64,000 nt of DNA from M3007 sp043764095 (GTDB lineage: Bacteria; Bacteroidota; Bacteroidia; Chitinophagales; Saprospiraceae), in the NCBI GenBank assembly GCA_043764095.1, contig JAYUKX010000007.1, positions 14,386 to 78,385 of the forward strand, given 5' to 3'. Position numbers and translations under genes: made by a program. The notes under the pieces were generated by a model. That model made no database searches, was not told where the DNA came from, and was given only the letters and a program-made list of their open reading frames with translations. Below, one piece after another: positions 17,810-26,544 of this stretch. Numbering within the stretch: the stretch's first letter is position 1; every line of letters starts with the position of its first letter.

Positions 17810-19717
17810 ATGAAAAGATACATATACCTGCTTTATCTTTGTTATATACCTACATGGATACATGCACAATCTGGTATAGAAGATAGTTTGTATCATGTGT
17901 GGACTAATATTGGTCTGACAGATACAACAAGGTTATCTGCAATTCATCATTTGGGAGTAGCATATTTGAGAAAAAACCCCGACTCTGCACGCATTTTTGC
18001 ACACGAAGCCCTACAATTTGCACAAAAAATCCACCACAAGCAATGGGAGGGGAAAGCACGAAATAGTATCGGTCTGACTTGGCGGATGCAAAGTAATTTT
18101 GACAAAGCCAAAGAAAATTATGAGCAAAGTATTCGATTGCTTGAAGCATCCGGTGATATCCGTACCTTATCTGAATTATGTATAAATTTGAGTGATGTTT
18201 ATAGGTTACAAAGTAATTTTCCGAAAGCACTTGAATATGTCAACCAAGCACTAAAGTTAGCAGAGTCTATAAATGATACGAAAAGAGCCGGAGATGCTTA
18301 TTTGGCACTTTCTACACTTTACTACATGACTACTGATAACCTAGCCAAAACCAAAGAATATATCTTAGAAGCCAAAAATCTCTACGAACTTTGTAAAAAT
18401 GAAAGTGGGTTATCCTCTGTTTACGGTAATCTTTCTATGATATATTTTGAACAGCAGGAGTATGAAAACATGCTGGAATATGCCGAAAAATCTTTGAAAA
18501 TACTTAAAAAAATGGGGAATCTGTCTGGCATAGCAACTGCGTTTCACAACCGTGCAATGGCCTACTCACAGCTAGGGCGTTACCACGAGGCCTCGGAAGA
18601 TTACCAACAAGAATTAGCAATTTTTAAAAAAATAGGGGATCACGAAGGATTGAGTGACGCGTATAGTAGTATGGGCGAACTTTGGATGGATCAGTACAAA
18701 TATGTGGAAGCAATCCGTGATTGTCAAATATCCCTTCAGTATGCCACCTCCTTAGGCGAAGGGCCTAACCTAAGTGCTCAAAACGCCTGCCAATGCCTAT
18801 TCAAAGCCTATTCAAAGCAAGGCAATTACAAAAAAGCATTTGAATATTTGGTGCGGTACTCGTTGATTAAAGATAGTTTAAAATTCAATGAAACGGAGCA
18901 AAAACTCCAACAAATGGAAATTGAACGCGACAGCCTGAGTCGTGAAAAAGAACAATTTGAACGCGAAAAAAACTATCAACAGACACTACGCCAAAAAGAT
19001 AAAGTGCTGGGGATTTTTATTGCAGTAGGATTGGGCATTGGTTTTGTGGCATTGGCATTTGGTCTGCGGATGTTGTATTTCAGGCGGCGGTCACTTCGTA
19101 TGCAGCATCGCTCTGAGGCATTGGAACGGTTACAGCTGCTCCACGAAATTGATCTGTTAAAAACACAGGTCAATCCTCATTTTTTGTTTAATAGCCTGAG
19201 TATTCTATCTGCATTAATCCGCGTTAATCCTGATTTATCAGAACAGTTTGTAGAGCAGCTAGCCCGTTCATATCGTTATATTTTGGAGCAAAAAGACCAG
19301 CATTTGGTACAATTACGTACAGAAGTGGAGTTTATCCACGCTTATACTTTTTTATTAAAAATTCGATTTGAAAACAAATTTCAGGTTGCTATAACAGTAG
19401 AAGACAGTGATTTAGACCAATACAAAATTGCACCACTTACCTTGCAGTTGCTGATCGAAAATGCTGTCAAACACAATCGAATGTCGCTCAAAGAGCCATT
19501 GCTCATAACCGTTACCAGAGAAAATGGCTACTTGGAAGTACGCAACAATTTGCAACGCCGCAACGAACGAGATAAGTCAACCGGAACAGGGCTTCAAAAC
19601 ATTGCATCCCGCTATGAATTGCTGAGCGACCTGCCTGTATGGGTGGGTGAACAAGGTGCTTTTTTTGTTGTAAAAATTCCACTTTTAACGGATATACCTG
19701 ATTATTTAATAGCATAA
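17810..19717 (+). CDS. TPR-containing LytS-type sensor histidine kinase
   Basis: Order of parts: signal peptide (LLYLCYIPTWIHAQ); five to seven TPR repeats over residues ~30-350 (outside the cytoplasm); a coiled coil (QKLQQMEIERDSLSREKEQFE); one membrane helix (VLGIFIAVGLGIGFVALAFGLRMLYF); then a His_kinase domain with the phospho-histidine in QVNPHFLFNSLSIL and a GHKL ATPase (LLIENAVKHN, GTGLQNI). It starts the two-component pair; the response regulator begins 14 bases downstream. The signal sensed by the TPR region is unknown. Confidence 0.9.
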   Translation: MKRYIYLLYLCYIPTWIHAQSGIEDSLYHVWTNIGLTDTTRLSAIHHLGVAYLRKNPDSARIFAHEALQFAQKIHHKQWEGKARNSIGLTWRMQSNFDKAKENYEQSIRLLEASGDIRTLSELCINLSDVYRLQSNFPKALEYVNQALKLAESINDTKRAGDAYLALSTLYYMTTDNLAKTKEYILEAKNLYELCKNESGLSSVYGNLSMIYFEQQEYENMLEYAEKSLKILKKMGNLSGIATAFHNRAMAYSQLGRYHEASEDYQQELAIFKKIGDHEGLSDAYSSMGELWMDQYKYVEAIRDCQISLQYATSLGEGPNLSAQNACQCLFKAYSKQGNYKKAFEYLVRYSLIKDSLKFNETEQKLQQMEIERDSLSREKEQFEREKNYQQTLRQKDKVLGIFIAVGLGIGFVALAFGLRMLYFRRRSLRMQHRSEALERLQLLHEIDLLKTQVNPHFLFNSLSILSALIRVNPDLSEQFVEQLARSYRYILEQKDQHLVQLRTEVEFIHAYTFLLKIRFENKFQVAITVEDSDLDQYKIAPLTLQLLIENAVKHNRMSLKEPLLITVTRENGYLEVRNNLQRRNERDKSTGTGLQNIASRYELLSDLPVWVGEQGAFFVVKIPLLTDIPDYLIA

Positions 19718-19731
19718 AACAAACTACAGAT

Positions 19732-20487
19732 ATGCGCGTAATTATTATTGAAGATGAACAACTGACAGCACTTCGATTGAAGGGAATGCTGCACAAATAT
19801 GATGCTACTATTACGGTCTTAGATATACTGCCCTCTGTGGTGGAATCTATTCAGTGGCTTCGGTCAAATGAAGCACCTGACCTCATTTTTATGGATATTC
19901 ACTTAGAAGATGATCTTTGTTTTAAAATTTTTGAACTCATCACACTCCATGTACCAGTTGTTTTTACGACAGCATACGACGAATATATGGTGAAAGCATT
20001 TAAGGTAAATAGTATTGACTATTTGCTAAAGCCGATCAATTATGAAGACTTAGTTGCTGCAATTAACAAATTTAAAGTGTTACAGGCGCAGCAGATCAAA
20101 CCCGATCTCAATACCCTATTGCAATACATTGGTCAGCGAGAACCACAGTATAAAACTCGCTTTATGTTGACAATTGGTACAAAGATCAAAAGTATTGAAA
20201 CGAGCGAAATTGCCTATTTTTACTCAGATGAAAAAATTACTTTTTTGGTGCCGCGTGAAGGTCAACACATCCCGATTGAGTTCAGTCTTGACAAATTGAG
20301 TTCGCTCCTTGATCCCAAACAATTTTTTCGGGTCAATCGTCAGTTTATCATCTGTTTTCGCGCTATACGCACAGTCCACAATCATTTCAAAGGGCGTTTG
20401 CTGTTGGATATACAACCCAAATTCAAAGAAGAGGTATTTGTAAGTGGCGATCGAATGACTAATTTCAAAGAATGGTTGGGTAAATAG
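19732..20487 (+). CDS. LytTR-family response regulator
   Basis: An N-terminal receiver domain has the acidic pocket IIEDEQ and the phospho-acceptor Asp55 in LIFMDIHL. The conserved lysine is in YLLKPINYE. The C-terminal LytTR DNA-binding domain includes IAYFYSDEKITFLV and FFRVNRQFIICFRAI. It is the cognate regulator of the upstream LytS kinase. The secreted-protein genes just downstream are plausible targets, but no binding-site repeats were identified. Confidence 0.92.
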   Translation: MRVIIIEDEQLTALRLKGMLHKYDATITVLDILPSVVESIQWLRSNEAPDLIFMDIHLEDDLCFKIFELITLHVPVVFTTAYDEYMVKAFKVNSIDYLLKPINYEDLVAAINKFKVLQAQQIKPDLNTLLQYIGQREPQYKTRFMLTIGTKIKSIETSEIAYFYSDEKITFLVPREGQHIPIEFSLDKLSSLLDPKQFFRVNRQFIICFRAIRTVHNHFKGRLLLDIQPKFKEEVFVSGDRMTNFKEWLGK

Positions 20488-20635
20488 AAGTAGTGCAAAT
20501 TTGCCAATTAAATTACAGCATACAATTTTCGTCATTCATCTTTCTATCTCCGCCATTCAGTAAGTCATTTGGGTAATCGCGTAGCCTACACCCCTATTTT
20601 TGTTGCATAAATATTAAACACAATCAAGTTACACA

Positions 20636-21988
20636 ATGCAACAAATTATGAAAATCTACGCATCTATTGCTATTCTGGGACTTTTCTTATGGACACCTGT
20701 CTATGCACAACTCCCACAAAGCGCACAACCTTTCGCTATTCACTGGCCCAAAAGCATTATCCAAAACCTGCAAAAAATTGGTGCTGATGTTCAGAGCCAA
20801 TCACTTGTTGTTGGCGCACGAGAGAACGTACTTCAATTGGATTCCACCAAAACTTTTTATGGCTATGGACTACCAACTCCCACAGACTCAACACCACTTT
20901 TTCGAAGCATTTATGCTTACCCTCAGCCCAATGTATTGATTGAAACCAATGACCAATTCGAGAACTCTTGGATCACCTTAAACCGCAATACAACTTTTTT
21001 TGACAACTTGGGGCGTACTGTGGAAGTGCTCTCGGAAGTCAAGAATGAAAATGGTAGCGGTTATCGCCCTGATTCCAGAATCGAATCTTTTCCACATGAC
21101 AATTCTCCAGAGTTATTGGATTCTGTTTTCCTTTATCAGTGGGATTCACTTGCCAGCGACTGGCTCAGGTTATTAGCCTCCTACAATGTGTATGATGCGA
21201 ATGATGTACTGCTTGAAAACATATCCACGTTTGACTTTTTTGGGCAACCTATTTTATTAAAAGATGTATATACCTATGATGCAAACGGGCTGAATACCTT
21301 AGTTGAAACCTTTGGTGTGAATGGGTCTTTTGAAATCCAAACTGCTAAACGAGAATTAACCTATGTGGATGGAAGGTTGAGCAGCGTCCTTTATTACATT
21401 ATTGACGATAATGGAATTTTTATACCACAAAGCCGAAATATGTATTGGTTTAATAACGAAGGATTTAAGACTGTAGAGGTGAATTTTGAATGGGATTTTA
21501 ACACCAATGATTGGCTGCTTCGCCAACAAAGTACTTTTGACTACGATCAGGAACAACGCTTGACCGTTTCTGAAAGCAATTTGTTCAATCAAGACGGGAC
21601 GGTCGAAGGAGAAAAAAAGACATATACTTATGCACAAGGCGACCAACAAGCTGTTGAAACGATCTACCTGAAAGACCCAGTCGATGGTGCTTTCCTGTTG
21701 GACACTCGGAAGTTTTTCTATTACAATGGTATCTCCTCGATTCGCGGGCCTCAATTCCAAAACAAACTTTCTTTGAATGTAATACCTAATCCAACTACAG
21801 ACTTTATCTACCTTGATTTGGCAACGCCGGCTGTAGTCCAAATTTATTCAACACAGGGAACGATGGCGCATAGGATAGAATATCAGCCAGGCAAGCCAAT
21901 CAATTTGAGCGAGATCCCGGCGGGTATCTATTTGATCGTAGCCCAATCTGAACAAGGTGTATTCAGTGGGCGCATCTTAAAAAACTAA
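20636..21988 (+). CDS. T9SS-exported protein with C-terminal sorting domain
   Basis: A signal peptide (IYASIAILGLFLWTPVYAQ) is present; the internal ATG at 20648 would keep it. The middle ~330 residues consist of repeats of the form YTYDANGLNTLVETFG / STFDYDQEQRLTVSE, reminiscent of YD/RHS-like beta repeats, although no catalytic domain is evident. The last ~75 residues are a type A T9SS sorting domain (LNVIPNPTTDFIYLDL ... LSEIPAGIYLIVAQSEQGVFSGRILKN). The product is probably cell-surface bound or secreted. Confidence 0.8.
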   Translation: MQQIMKIYASIAILGLFLWTPVYAQLPQSAQPFAIHWPKSIIQNLQKIGADVQSQSLVVGARENVLQLDSTKTFYGYGLPTPTDSTPLFRSIYAYPQPNVLIETNDQFENSWITLNRNTTFFDNLGRTVEVLSEVKNENGSGYRPDSRIESFPHDNSPELLDSVFLYQWDSLASDWLRLLASYNVYDANDVLLENISTFDFFGQPILLKDVYTYDANGLNTLVETFGVNGSFEIQTAKRELTYVDGRLSSVLYYIIDDNGIFIPQSRNMYWFNNEGFKTVEVNFEWDFNTNDWLLRQQSTFDYDQEQRLTVSESNLFNQDGTVEGEKKTYTYAQGDQQAVETIYLKDPVDGAFLLDTRKFFYYNGISSIRGPQFQNKLSLNVIPNPTTDFIYLDLATPAVVQIYSTQGTMAHRIEYQPGKPINLSEIPAGIYLIVAQSEQGVFSGRILKN

Positions 21989-21996
21989 GTCCTGAC

Positions 21997-22025
21997 TACG
22001 CCGCTGGGCTTAACTCGGCGGCGTA
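21997..22025. terminator. Stem-loop after the T9SS cargo gene
   Basis: An 8-bp perfect inverted repeat (TACGCCGC / GCGGCGTA) just past the stop codon. There is no strong U-tract, so termination is a guess. Confidence 0.4.
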
Positions 22026-22080
22026 ATAACAGGGCTTCACTAAAATTTTCTAACACAATTCATAAACACAAATTTTAACT

Positions 22081-22782
22081 ATGAAAAACATCATTTTATC
22101 GGCCATCGGTTGCCTATGTATTCTGTTGGCTATCTCTTGCAAAAAGGACGAACCCCTTTTAACTCCAATTTCTTTCGATTTCTCTAAACAACATCACAGT
22201 TGGGTCGCGGGTTTTGCCGATTACAGCGACACTTATGATGATTTGGACCTAAAAGCAGAAATGGCTCCGTTGCCTGCTTCGCTCAACCCTTCCGGAAAGA
22301 CCACTGGTTTTAAAGTAGAAGGTAAAAATTCTCCCGGTGATTTGTTCATGTTTATCAAGCGCAAAATGACTGGTTTGGATCCCAATCAGACATACAGCAT
22401 CACTGCAAATATTCAATTCGCAAGCGATGCACCCAAAGGTGCAATTGGTATTGGAGGAGCACCCGGCGAGGCTGTATTTCTTAAAGCAGGTGCTGTCGCA
22501 TTTGAGCCAAAAGTGAGTAAAAATGCGCAAGGAACCTATGTTATCAACGTTGACAAAGGAAATCAGGGACAAAGTGGCAAGAATATGAAAATAATTGGCA
22601 ATGTTGCTAAAGCCGACGACAAACCTGGCTACGTCAGTCTCGTTCGGAAAGCGGAAAAAATGACTGTAAAAACCAATACGGACGGTGAATGCTGGATCAT
22701 AATCGGGACAGATTCTGGTTATGAAGGTCTGACGCGGTTGTATTACCAAAAGATTGACCTCGAAATCACGGAAGTAAAGTAG
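22081..22782 (+). CDS. Lipoprotein of unknown function
   Basis: A lipobox (LLAISCKK) predicts lipidation at Cys20. The mature 214 residues are beta-rich, with QTYSITANIQFASDAPKGAIGIGGAPGEAVFLKAG in the centre and a C-terminal segment ending GLTRLYYQKIDLEITEVK. I recognise no named domain. It lies between two T9SS cargo genes downstream of the LytS/LytTR pair and may belong to the same regulated cluster (inference). Confidence 0.75.
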   Translation: MKNIILSAIGCLCILLAISCKKDEPLLTPISFDFSKQHHSWVAGFADYSDTYDDLDLKAEMAPLPASLNPSGKTTGFKVEGKNSPGDLFMFIKRKMTGLDPNQTYSITANIQFASDAPKGAIGIGGAPGEAVFLKAGAVAFEPKVSKNAQGTYVINVDKGNQGQSGKNMKIIGNVAKADDKPGYVSLVRKAEKMTVKTNTDGECWIIIGTDSGYEGLTRLYYQKIDLEITEVK

Positions 22783-22800
22783 GCTTAAATGATTCTATTT

Positions 22801-22825
22801 GGGGGAGCAAACATTATGCTCCCCC
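22801..22825. terminator. GC-rich stem-loop terminator
   Basis: A 9-bp perfect stem (GGGGGAGCA / TGCTCCCCC) with a 7-base loop lies 18 bases after the lipoprotein stop. Confidence 0.5.
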
Positions 22826-22948
22826 AGTATAAATTACTTGCTGCGTAGTGGCGACTGGATGCAATGGTAGCAAACGTTATCTCCAATTCAACCATGCAAT
22901 ACATTGTTGTAGCAACCGTCAATATTTCAAAATTCTACGATAAAAAAG

Positions 22949-24211
22949 ATGAATACCATACCCTTTTATCTACACAGCCTTATAGCCACCCCTATACTTT
23001 GGCTGCTCAGCACTGCTTTCGTATCCGCACAGTGGCTGCAAGTACCTACAATTCCCGCGGAACACTTCTATGCATTGTACAGCGAAGGCAACCAACTCTA
23101 TGCGGCTACCGCCAATCGGGTTTATCGGTCGGATGATGGTGGTGAAAATTGGTTGACAACTACAGCGGTGCACTCCGATGACGATGAAATAATTGACCTC
23201 GTTGTCGCTAATGGTACCATTTATACAGCAATGGTGCTGGGAGGTTGCTATATGAGCACCGATGGCGGTGTGAGTTGGCAATCACACAATACTGGTTTGG
23301 ATGGCTTAGGAGCCAAAAACTTATCTTCCTTAGCGATGCGAGGAGACAGTCTTTTTGCCGCTACTTACGGTGCTGGCATCTTTGTCAAACCCCTCCTTCC
23401 TACACTCGCACCCTGGTCAGCATTCAATACAAATATGCCATGGGGCAATGTGGAAAGCTTATCTGTTAACGGCAACCGATTACTGGCAGGGGCAGGGGCT
23501 AATGCCACACTCTCGATCAATACAAGCGGCAATGCAGCGTGGAACGAAATCCCGTTCGATCAGTTCAATGGCGGTATAAATCTATTCCTTGGGGCAGTAA
23601 GAGATAGCCAGGTGTTACTCGGAGCTGGTTCTCAGGGTTTGTACCGAAGCACCGATGATGCACAGACTTGGACTTATTTCAACCCCGGAGTCGGGTTCAT
23701 TGAACGGGCCAGTCTGGCTATTTTACCGGGGCAGGTAACCGCACTGCTCAGAAAACCCAATAAAAGTTTTTTATACACCACTAACGACCAAGGTTTGAAT
23801 TGGAAGGCATTTGAACCGGCTTTGCCCACCAGCGGAATTGGATATGACTTGCTTGCCTACAACGGTCAGCTATTTTGTGCCCGCACTAATGGTCTATGGG
23901 TGTTGAAGCAAAGTGTTGCTGCACAAGAACCCACAAATAATGCATTTTATTTGGGACAAAACTTTCCAAATCCTGTTACAAAAGCAGCAACCACTATTCC
24001 ATTCCATATTAGCCAATCTACAATTGGATACATTCGGCTATTCGATGTACGAGGAACATTGCTCCAACAGAAAGCATTAGGCAGGCTATCCGAAGGAGAT
24101 TATTATGAAGAACTGTCTCTGGCTGAGGCGCCAGACGGCATTTACTATTATACCTTAGAAACAGACTACGCCATACAAATACGAAAAATGCTGGTGCAGC
24201 ACAATGATTAG
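22949..24211 (+). CDS. T9SS-exported beta-propeller (BNR/Asp-box) protein
   Basis: A signal peptide (ATPILWLLSTAFVSAQ) precedes several Asp-box-like repeats (VYRSDDGGENWLTT, YMSTDGGVSWQSH, LYRSTDDAQTWTYF, LYTTNDQGLNWKAF), which form a sialidase-like propeller. The C-terminal ~80 residues are a T9SS sorting domain (LGQNFPNPVTKAATTIPF ... APDGIYYYTLE). Propellers of this kind often bind polymers; no enzymatic residues are assigned. Confidence 0.85.
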   Translation: MNTIPFYLHSLIATPILWLLSTAFVSAQWLQVPTIPAEHFYALYSEGNQLYAATANRVYRSDDGGENWLTTTAVHSDDDEIIDLVVANGTIYTAMVLGGCYMSTDGGVSWQSHNTGLDGLGAKNLSSLAMRGDSLFAATYGAGIFVKPLLPTLAPWSAFNTNMPWGNVESLSVNGNRLLAGAGANATLSINTSGNAAWNEIPFDQFNGGINLFLGAVRDSQVLLGAGSQGLYRSTDDAQTWTYFNPGVGFIERASLAILPGQVTALLRKPNKSFLYTTNDQGLNWKAFEPALPTSGIGYDLLAYNGQLFCARTNGLWVLKQSVAAQEPTNNAFYLGQNFPNPVTKAATTIPFHISQSTIGYIRLFDVRGTLLQQKALGRLSEGDYYEELSLAEAPDGIYYYTLETDYAIQIRKMLVQHND

Positions 24212-24374
24212 GGAGTGCATCCTAAACCCACTTTAAATGCACTCTACTTCCGTAGGAATAAATAGTCTTGAGTTAGCATGTATAAAAGTTCATATAAGAT
24301 GCATTATAGTTTTAATAATGAAAATAAAAAATAACTCGATCCTAAACGCAGCAATTTTTTAGGTGGATTTTAAG

Positions 24375-24487
24375 AAACACGGATTCCACAAGTTTAGCAC
24401 AGAAGGATACTGATTTTTATTCCTGTTTCACAGAAAAATTTGTACCAACCCGTGTTGAACCCCTGTAATCCGTGTTTCAAATTTGGT
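24375..24487. repeat. MITE-like element with 11-bp terminal inverted repeats
   Basis: The block starts AAACACGGATT and ends AATCCGTGTTT, which are perfect inverted repeats of each other, 113 bp overall with no coding capacity. It sits in the otherwise gene-free stretch 24212-24636, near the right junction of the inserted segment. Confidence 0.6.
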
Positions 24488-24550
24488 AGAGGAGTTGCAA
24501 ATAAGAATGTGATAGAATGGGGCTTGATTTATAAAGATAAGTGGTACATT

Positions 24551-24660
24551 TGCTATTCCAAGTGAAAGCATTCATTTTCAATATGTTACCTATGATGAAG
24601 CCCAATCGCTTTATCGTTCATAACAAGCCATGATCGATGCTTTATTCCATTGATATCAAC
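24551..24660. repeat. Right copy of the 110-bp repeat (pxpC tail remnant / pxpA start)
   Basis: Matches 17251-17360. In this copy the PxpC tail frame is still open (PSESIHFQYVTYDEAQSLYRS) but ends in TAA ten codons earlier than in the left copy, and its upstream part is missing. It runs directly into intact pxpA. Confidence 0.9.
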
Positions 24661-25356
24661 TGCGATATGGGCGAGGGCATGCCCAATGACGCCCAATTAA
24701 TGCCATTTATTCACTCTGCCAATATCGCCTGTGGCTACCATGCAGGCGATGAGGATATGATGCAAAAGACTGTTGAATTGGCATTAGAGTACAATGTAAA
24801 AATAGGGGCGCACCCATCGTTTCCTGATCGTGCCAATTTTGGAAGAACCAACTTACATTTCCCCCCCGATGAAATATGCGATATGGTCAAAAAACAAATC
24901 GATATTTTGTCCAATATTACTGCTAAAAACCATACTACTTTACACCATATTAAGCCACATGGCGCCCTGTACAATATGGCAGCAAAAGACGAAACAATAG
25001 CCAAAGCGATCATAAAAGCCATATTAGAAACTGATGCTGCGCTTAAGTTGTACGCACTAAGTGGTAGTGTTTTTATTCAAATAGCGGAATCCATGGGTAT
25101 TGCGTCATTCCATGAGGTATTTGCCGACCGAACCTATCTACCGGATGGTTCGCTTACGCCAAGGTCACAGCCCAATGCACTATTAACCGATCCGCACGAG
25201 GCCGCAAAACAAGTATTACAAATGGTACAGAAAGGCACCGTAATGGCCGAAGGACAACCCATTCCGATCAAAGTAGATACCATTTGTATTCATGGCGATG
25301 GTACACATGCGGTGGAATTTGCTCAAACTATTTATACGCTGCTCTTCCATGCTTAA
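24637..25356 (+). CDS. pxpA: 5-oxoprolinase subunit A (LamB/YcsF family)
   Basis: PxpA is the metal-dependent (beta/alpha) barrel subunit of 5-oxoprolinase. The family signature DINCDMGEG is at residues 6-14, followed by ANIACGYHAGD, VKIGAHPSFPDR and HHIKPHGALYN. At 239 residues it is of normal length. It lies downstream of the inserted segment and still overlaps by eight bases with the NRAMP gene, so the pxpA-transporter pair is intact even though pxpBC has been displaced. Confidence 0.93.
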   Translation: MLYSIDINCDMGEGMPNDAQLMPFIHSANIACGYHAGDEDMMQKTVELALEYNVKIGAHPSFPDRANFGRTNLHFPPDEICDMVKKQIDILSNITAKNHTTLHHIKPHGALYNMAAKDETIAKAIIKAILETDAALKLYALSGSVFIQIAESMGIASFHEVFADRTYLPDGSLTPRSQPNALLTDPHEAAKQVLQMVQKGTVMAEGQPIPIKVDTICIHGDGTHAVEFAQTIYTLLFHA

Positions 25357-26542
25357 AAAATCGAATTCCGCTTTTTATGGTGCCGCATTCCTGATGGCCA
25401 CTTCTGCTATTGGGCCAGGTTTTCTTACGTCAACCGCTGTTTTTACTTCAAAACTATTGGCTAGTTTTGGTTTTGCCATTTTGGTGGCTATCATCGTGGA
25501 TTTGGTGGCGCAAGTCAATATTTGGCGGATCATTACTGTGGCTCAAAAACCAGCGCAAGATATAGCACAAGAACTCTTACCTGGGCTTGGGCCTATTTTA
25601 TCGGCCATGATAATTACAGGCGGAATGGTGTTCAATATCGGCAATATTGCGGGTTGCGGACTTGGTTTGAATGTGCTATTTGGCTTGGATACAACCATTG
25701 GGGCTTTGTTGAGTGCATTAATTTGTGTGTTGCTTTTTATCATGAAAGATGCAGGCAAGGCGATGGATTGGTTTGCCAAAATACTTGGATTTGTGATGAT
25801 TGGCCTTACGCTCTATGTAGCTATTGGCGCGCACCCGCCTGTGTATGAGGCTTTACAAAAAACTTTTATACCCGATACAATTGATTTTATGTCCATTATT
25901 ACCATCGTGGGTGGTACTGTGGGCGGATATATCACGTTTGCGGGCGCGCATCGTTTGCTGGATGCGGGCGTGAGTGGTATTGAACATAAAAAACAGGCCG
26001 ACCAGAGTGCTGTTACGGCCATTGGAGTTGCTTCCGTGATGCGTATTTTGTTGTTTTTAGCAGCATTAGGTGTGGTTGCGCGTGGTGTGGCCATTGATCC
26101 AAATAACCCCGCCGCTTCGGTGTTTCAGTTAGCGGCAGGCCAAGTGGGTTACTATATTTTTGGTCTGGTGATATGGGCTGCTTCGGTGACCTCGGTGGTG
26201 GGAGCTTCGTTTACTTCGGTGTCTTTTGCCCAATCGTATCATCCTTTTTTTGTGGCGCGTAAACAGCAGATGACCATTGCTTTTATAGTTACTGCGGCTT
26301 TGTTGTTTGCATTGTTTGGTAAGCCAATTAAAGTACTGATCTTTGCAGGTGCTTTTAATGGATTTATCCTTGCGTTTTCCTTGGGTATCATGCTGGTGGC
26401 GGGTACTCAACCGCGTATTATGAATGGATACAAACACCCTAAAATTTATCTTTTACTGGGGGCGATTGTTGCTATTTTGTTGTTTTATTTTGGTGGTTTA
26501 ACTATGGTTGCGGAGGTTCAAAAAGTGTTTAAAAATTTTTAA
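25349..26542 (+). CDS. NRAMP-family transporter associated with 5-oxoprolinase (YcsG-like)
   Basis: An integral membrane protein of about 11 helices with the NRAMP N-terminal motif (ATSAIGPGFLTSTAVF). I chose the ATG at 25349 (MLKKSNSAFYGAAFLM) because the sequence upstream in frame lies inside pxpA. The pxpA-NRAMP order is also known from Bacillus subtilis (ycsF-ycsG). The classical metal-binding DPGN motif is replaced by IGPGF, so the substrate may not be a divalent metal; uptake of 5-oxoproline or a related compound is an inference from context. Confidence 0.85.
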   Translation: MLKKSNSAFYGAAFLMATSAIGPGFLTSTAVFTSKLLASFGFAILVAIIVDLVAQVNIWRIITVAQKPAQDIAQELLPGLGPILSAMIITGGMVFNIGNIAGCGLGLNVLFGLDTTIGALLSALICVLLFIMKDAGKAMDWFAKILGFVMIGLTLYVAIGAHPPVYEALQKTFIPDTIDFMSIITIVGGTVGGYITFAGAHRLLDAGVSGIEHKKQADQSAVTAIGVASVMRILLFLAALGVVARGVAIDPNNPAASVFQLAAGQVGYYIFGLVIWAASVTSVVGASFTSVSFAQSYHPFFVARKQQMTIAFIVTAALLFALFGKPIKVLIFAGAFNGFILAFSLGIMLVAGTQPRIMNGYKHPKIYLLLGAIVAILLFYFGGLTMVAEVQKVFKNF

Positions 26543-26544
26543 GA

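Larger units (their letters stand above)
17361..24550. mobile_element. Inserted segment interrupting the pxp operon
   Basis: About 7.2 kb between the two 110-bp repeat copies separates pxpBC from pxpA, which normally abut. It holds a hypothetical ORF, a LytS/LytTR pair, two T9SS cargo genes, one lipoprotein gene and a MITE-like element. I see no transposase or integrase, so the mobility mechanism is unknown; recombination through the repeated anchor is one possibility. Confidence 0.6.

Noticed and set aside
17251..24660. The 110-bp repeats as a transposition target-site duplication
   Set aside because: They are too long and differ at about 12 positions, and no transposase lies between them.
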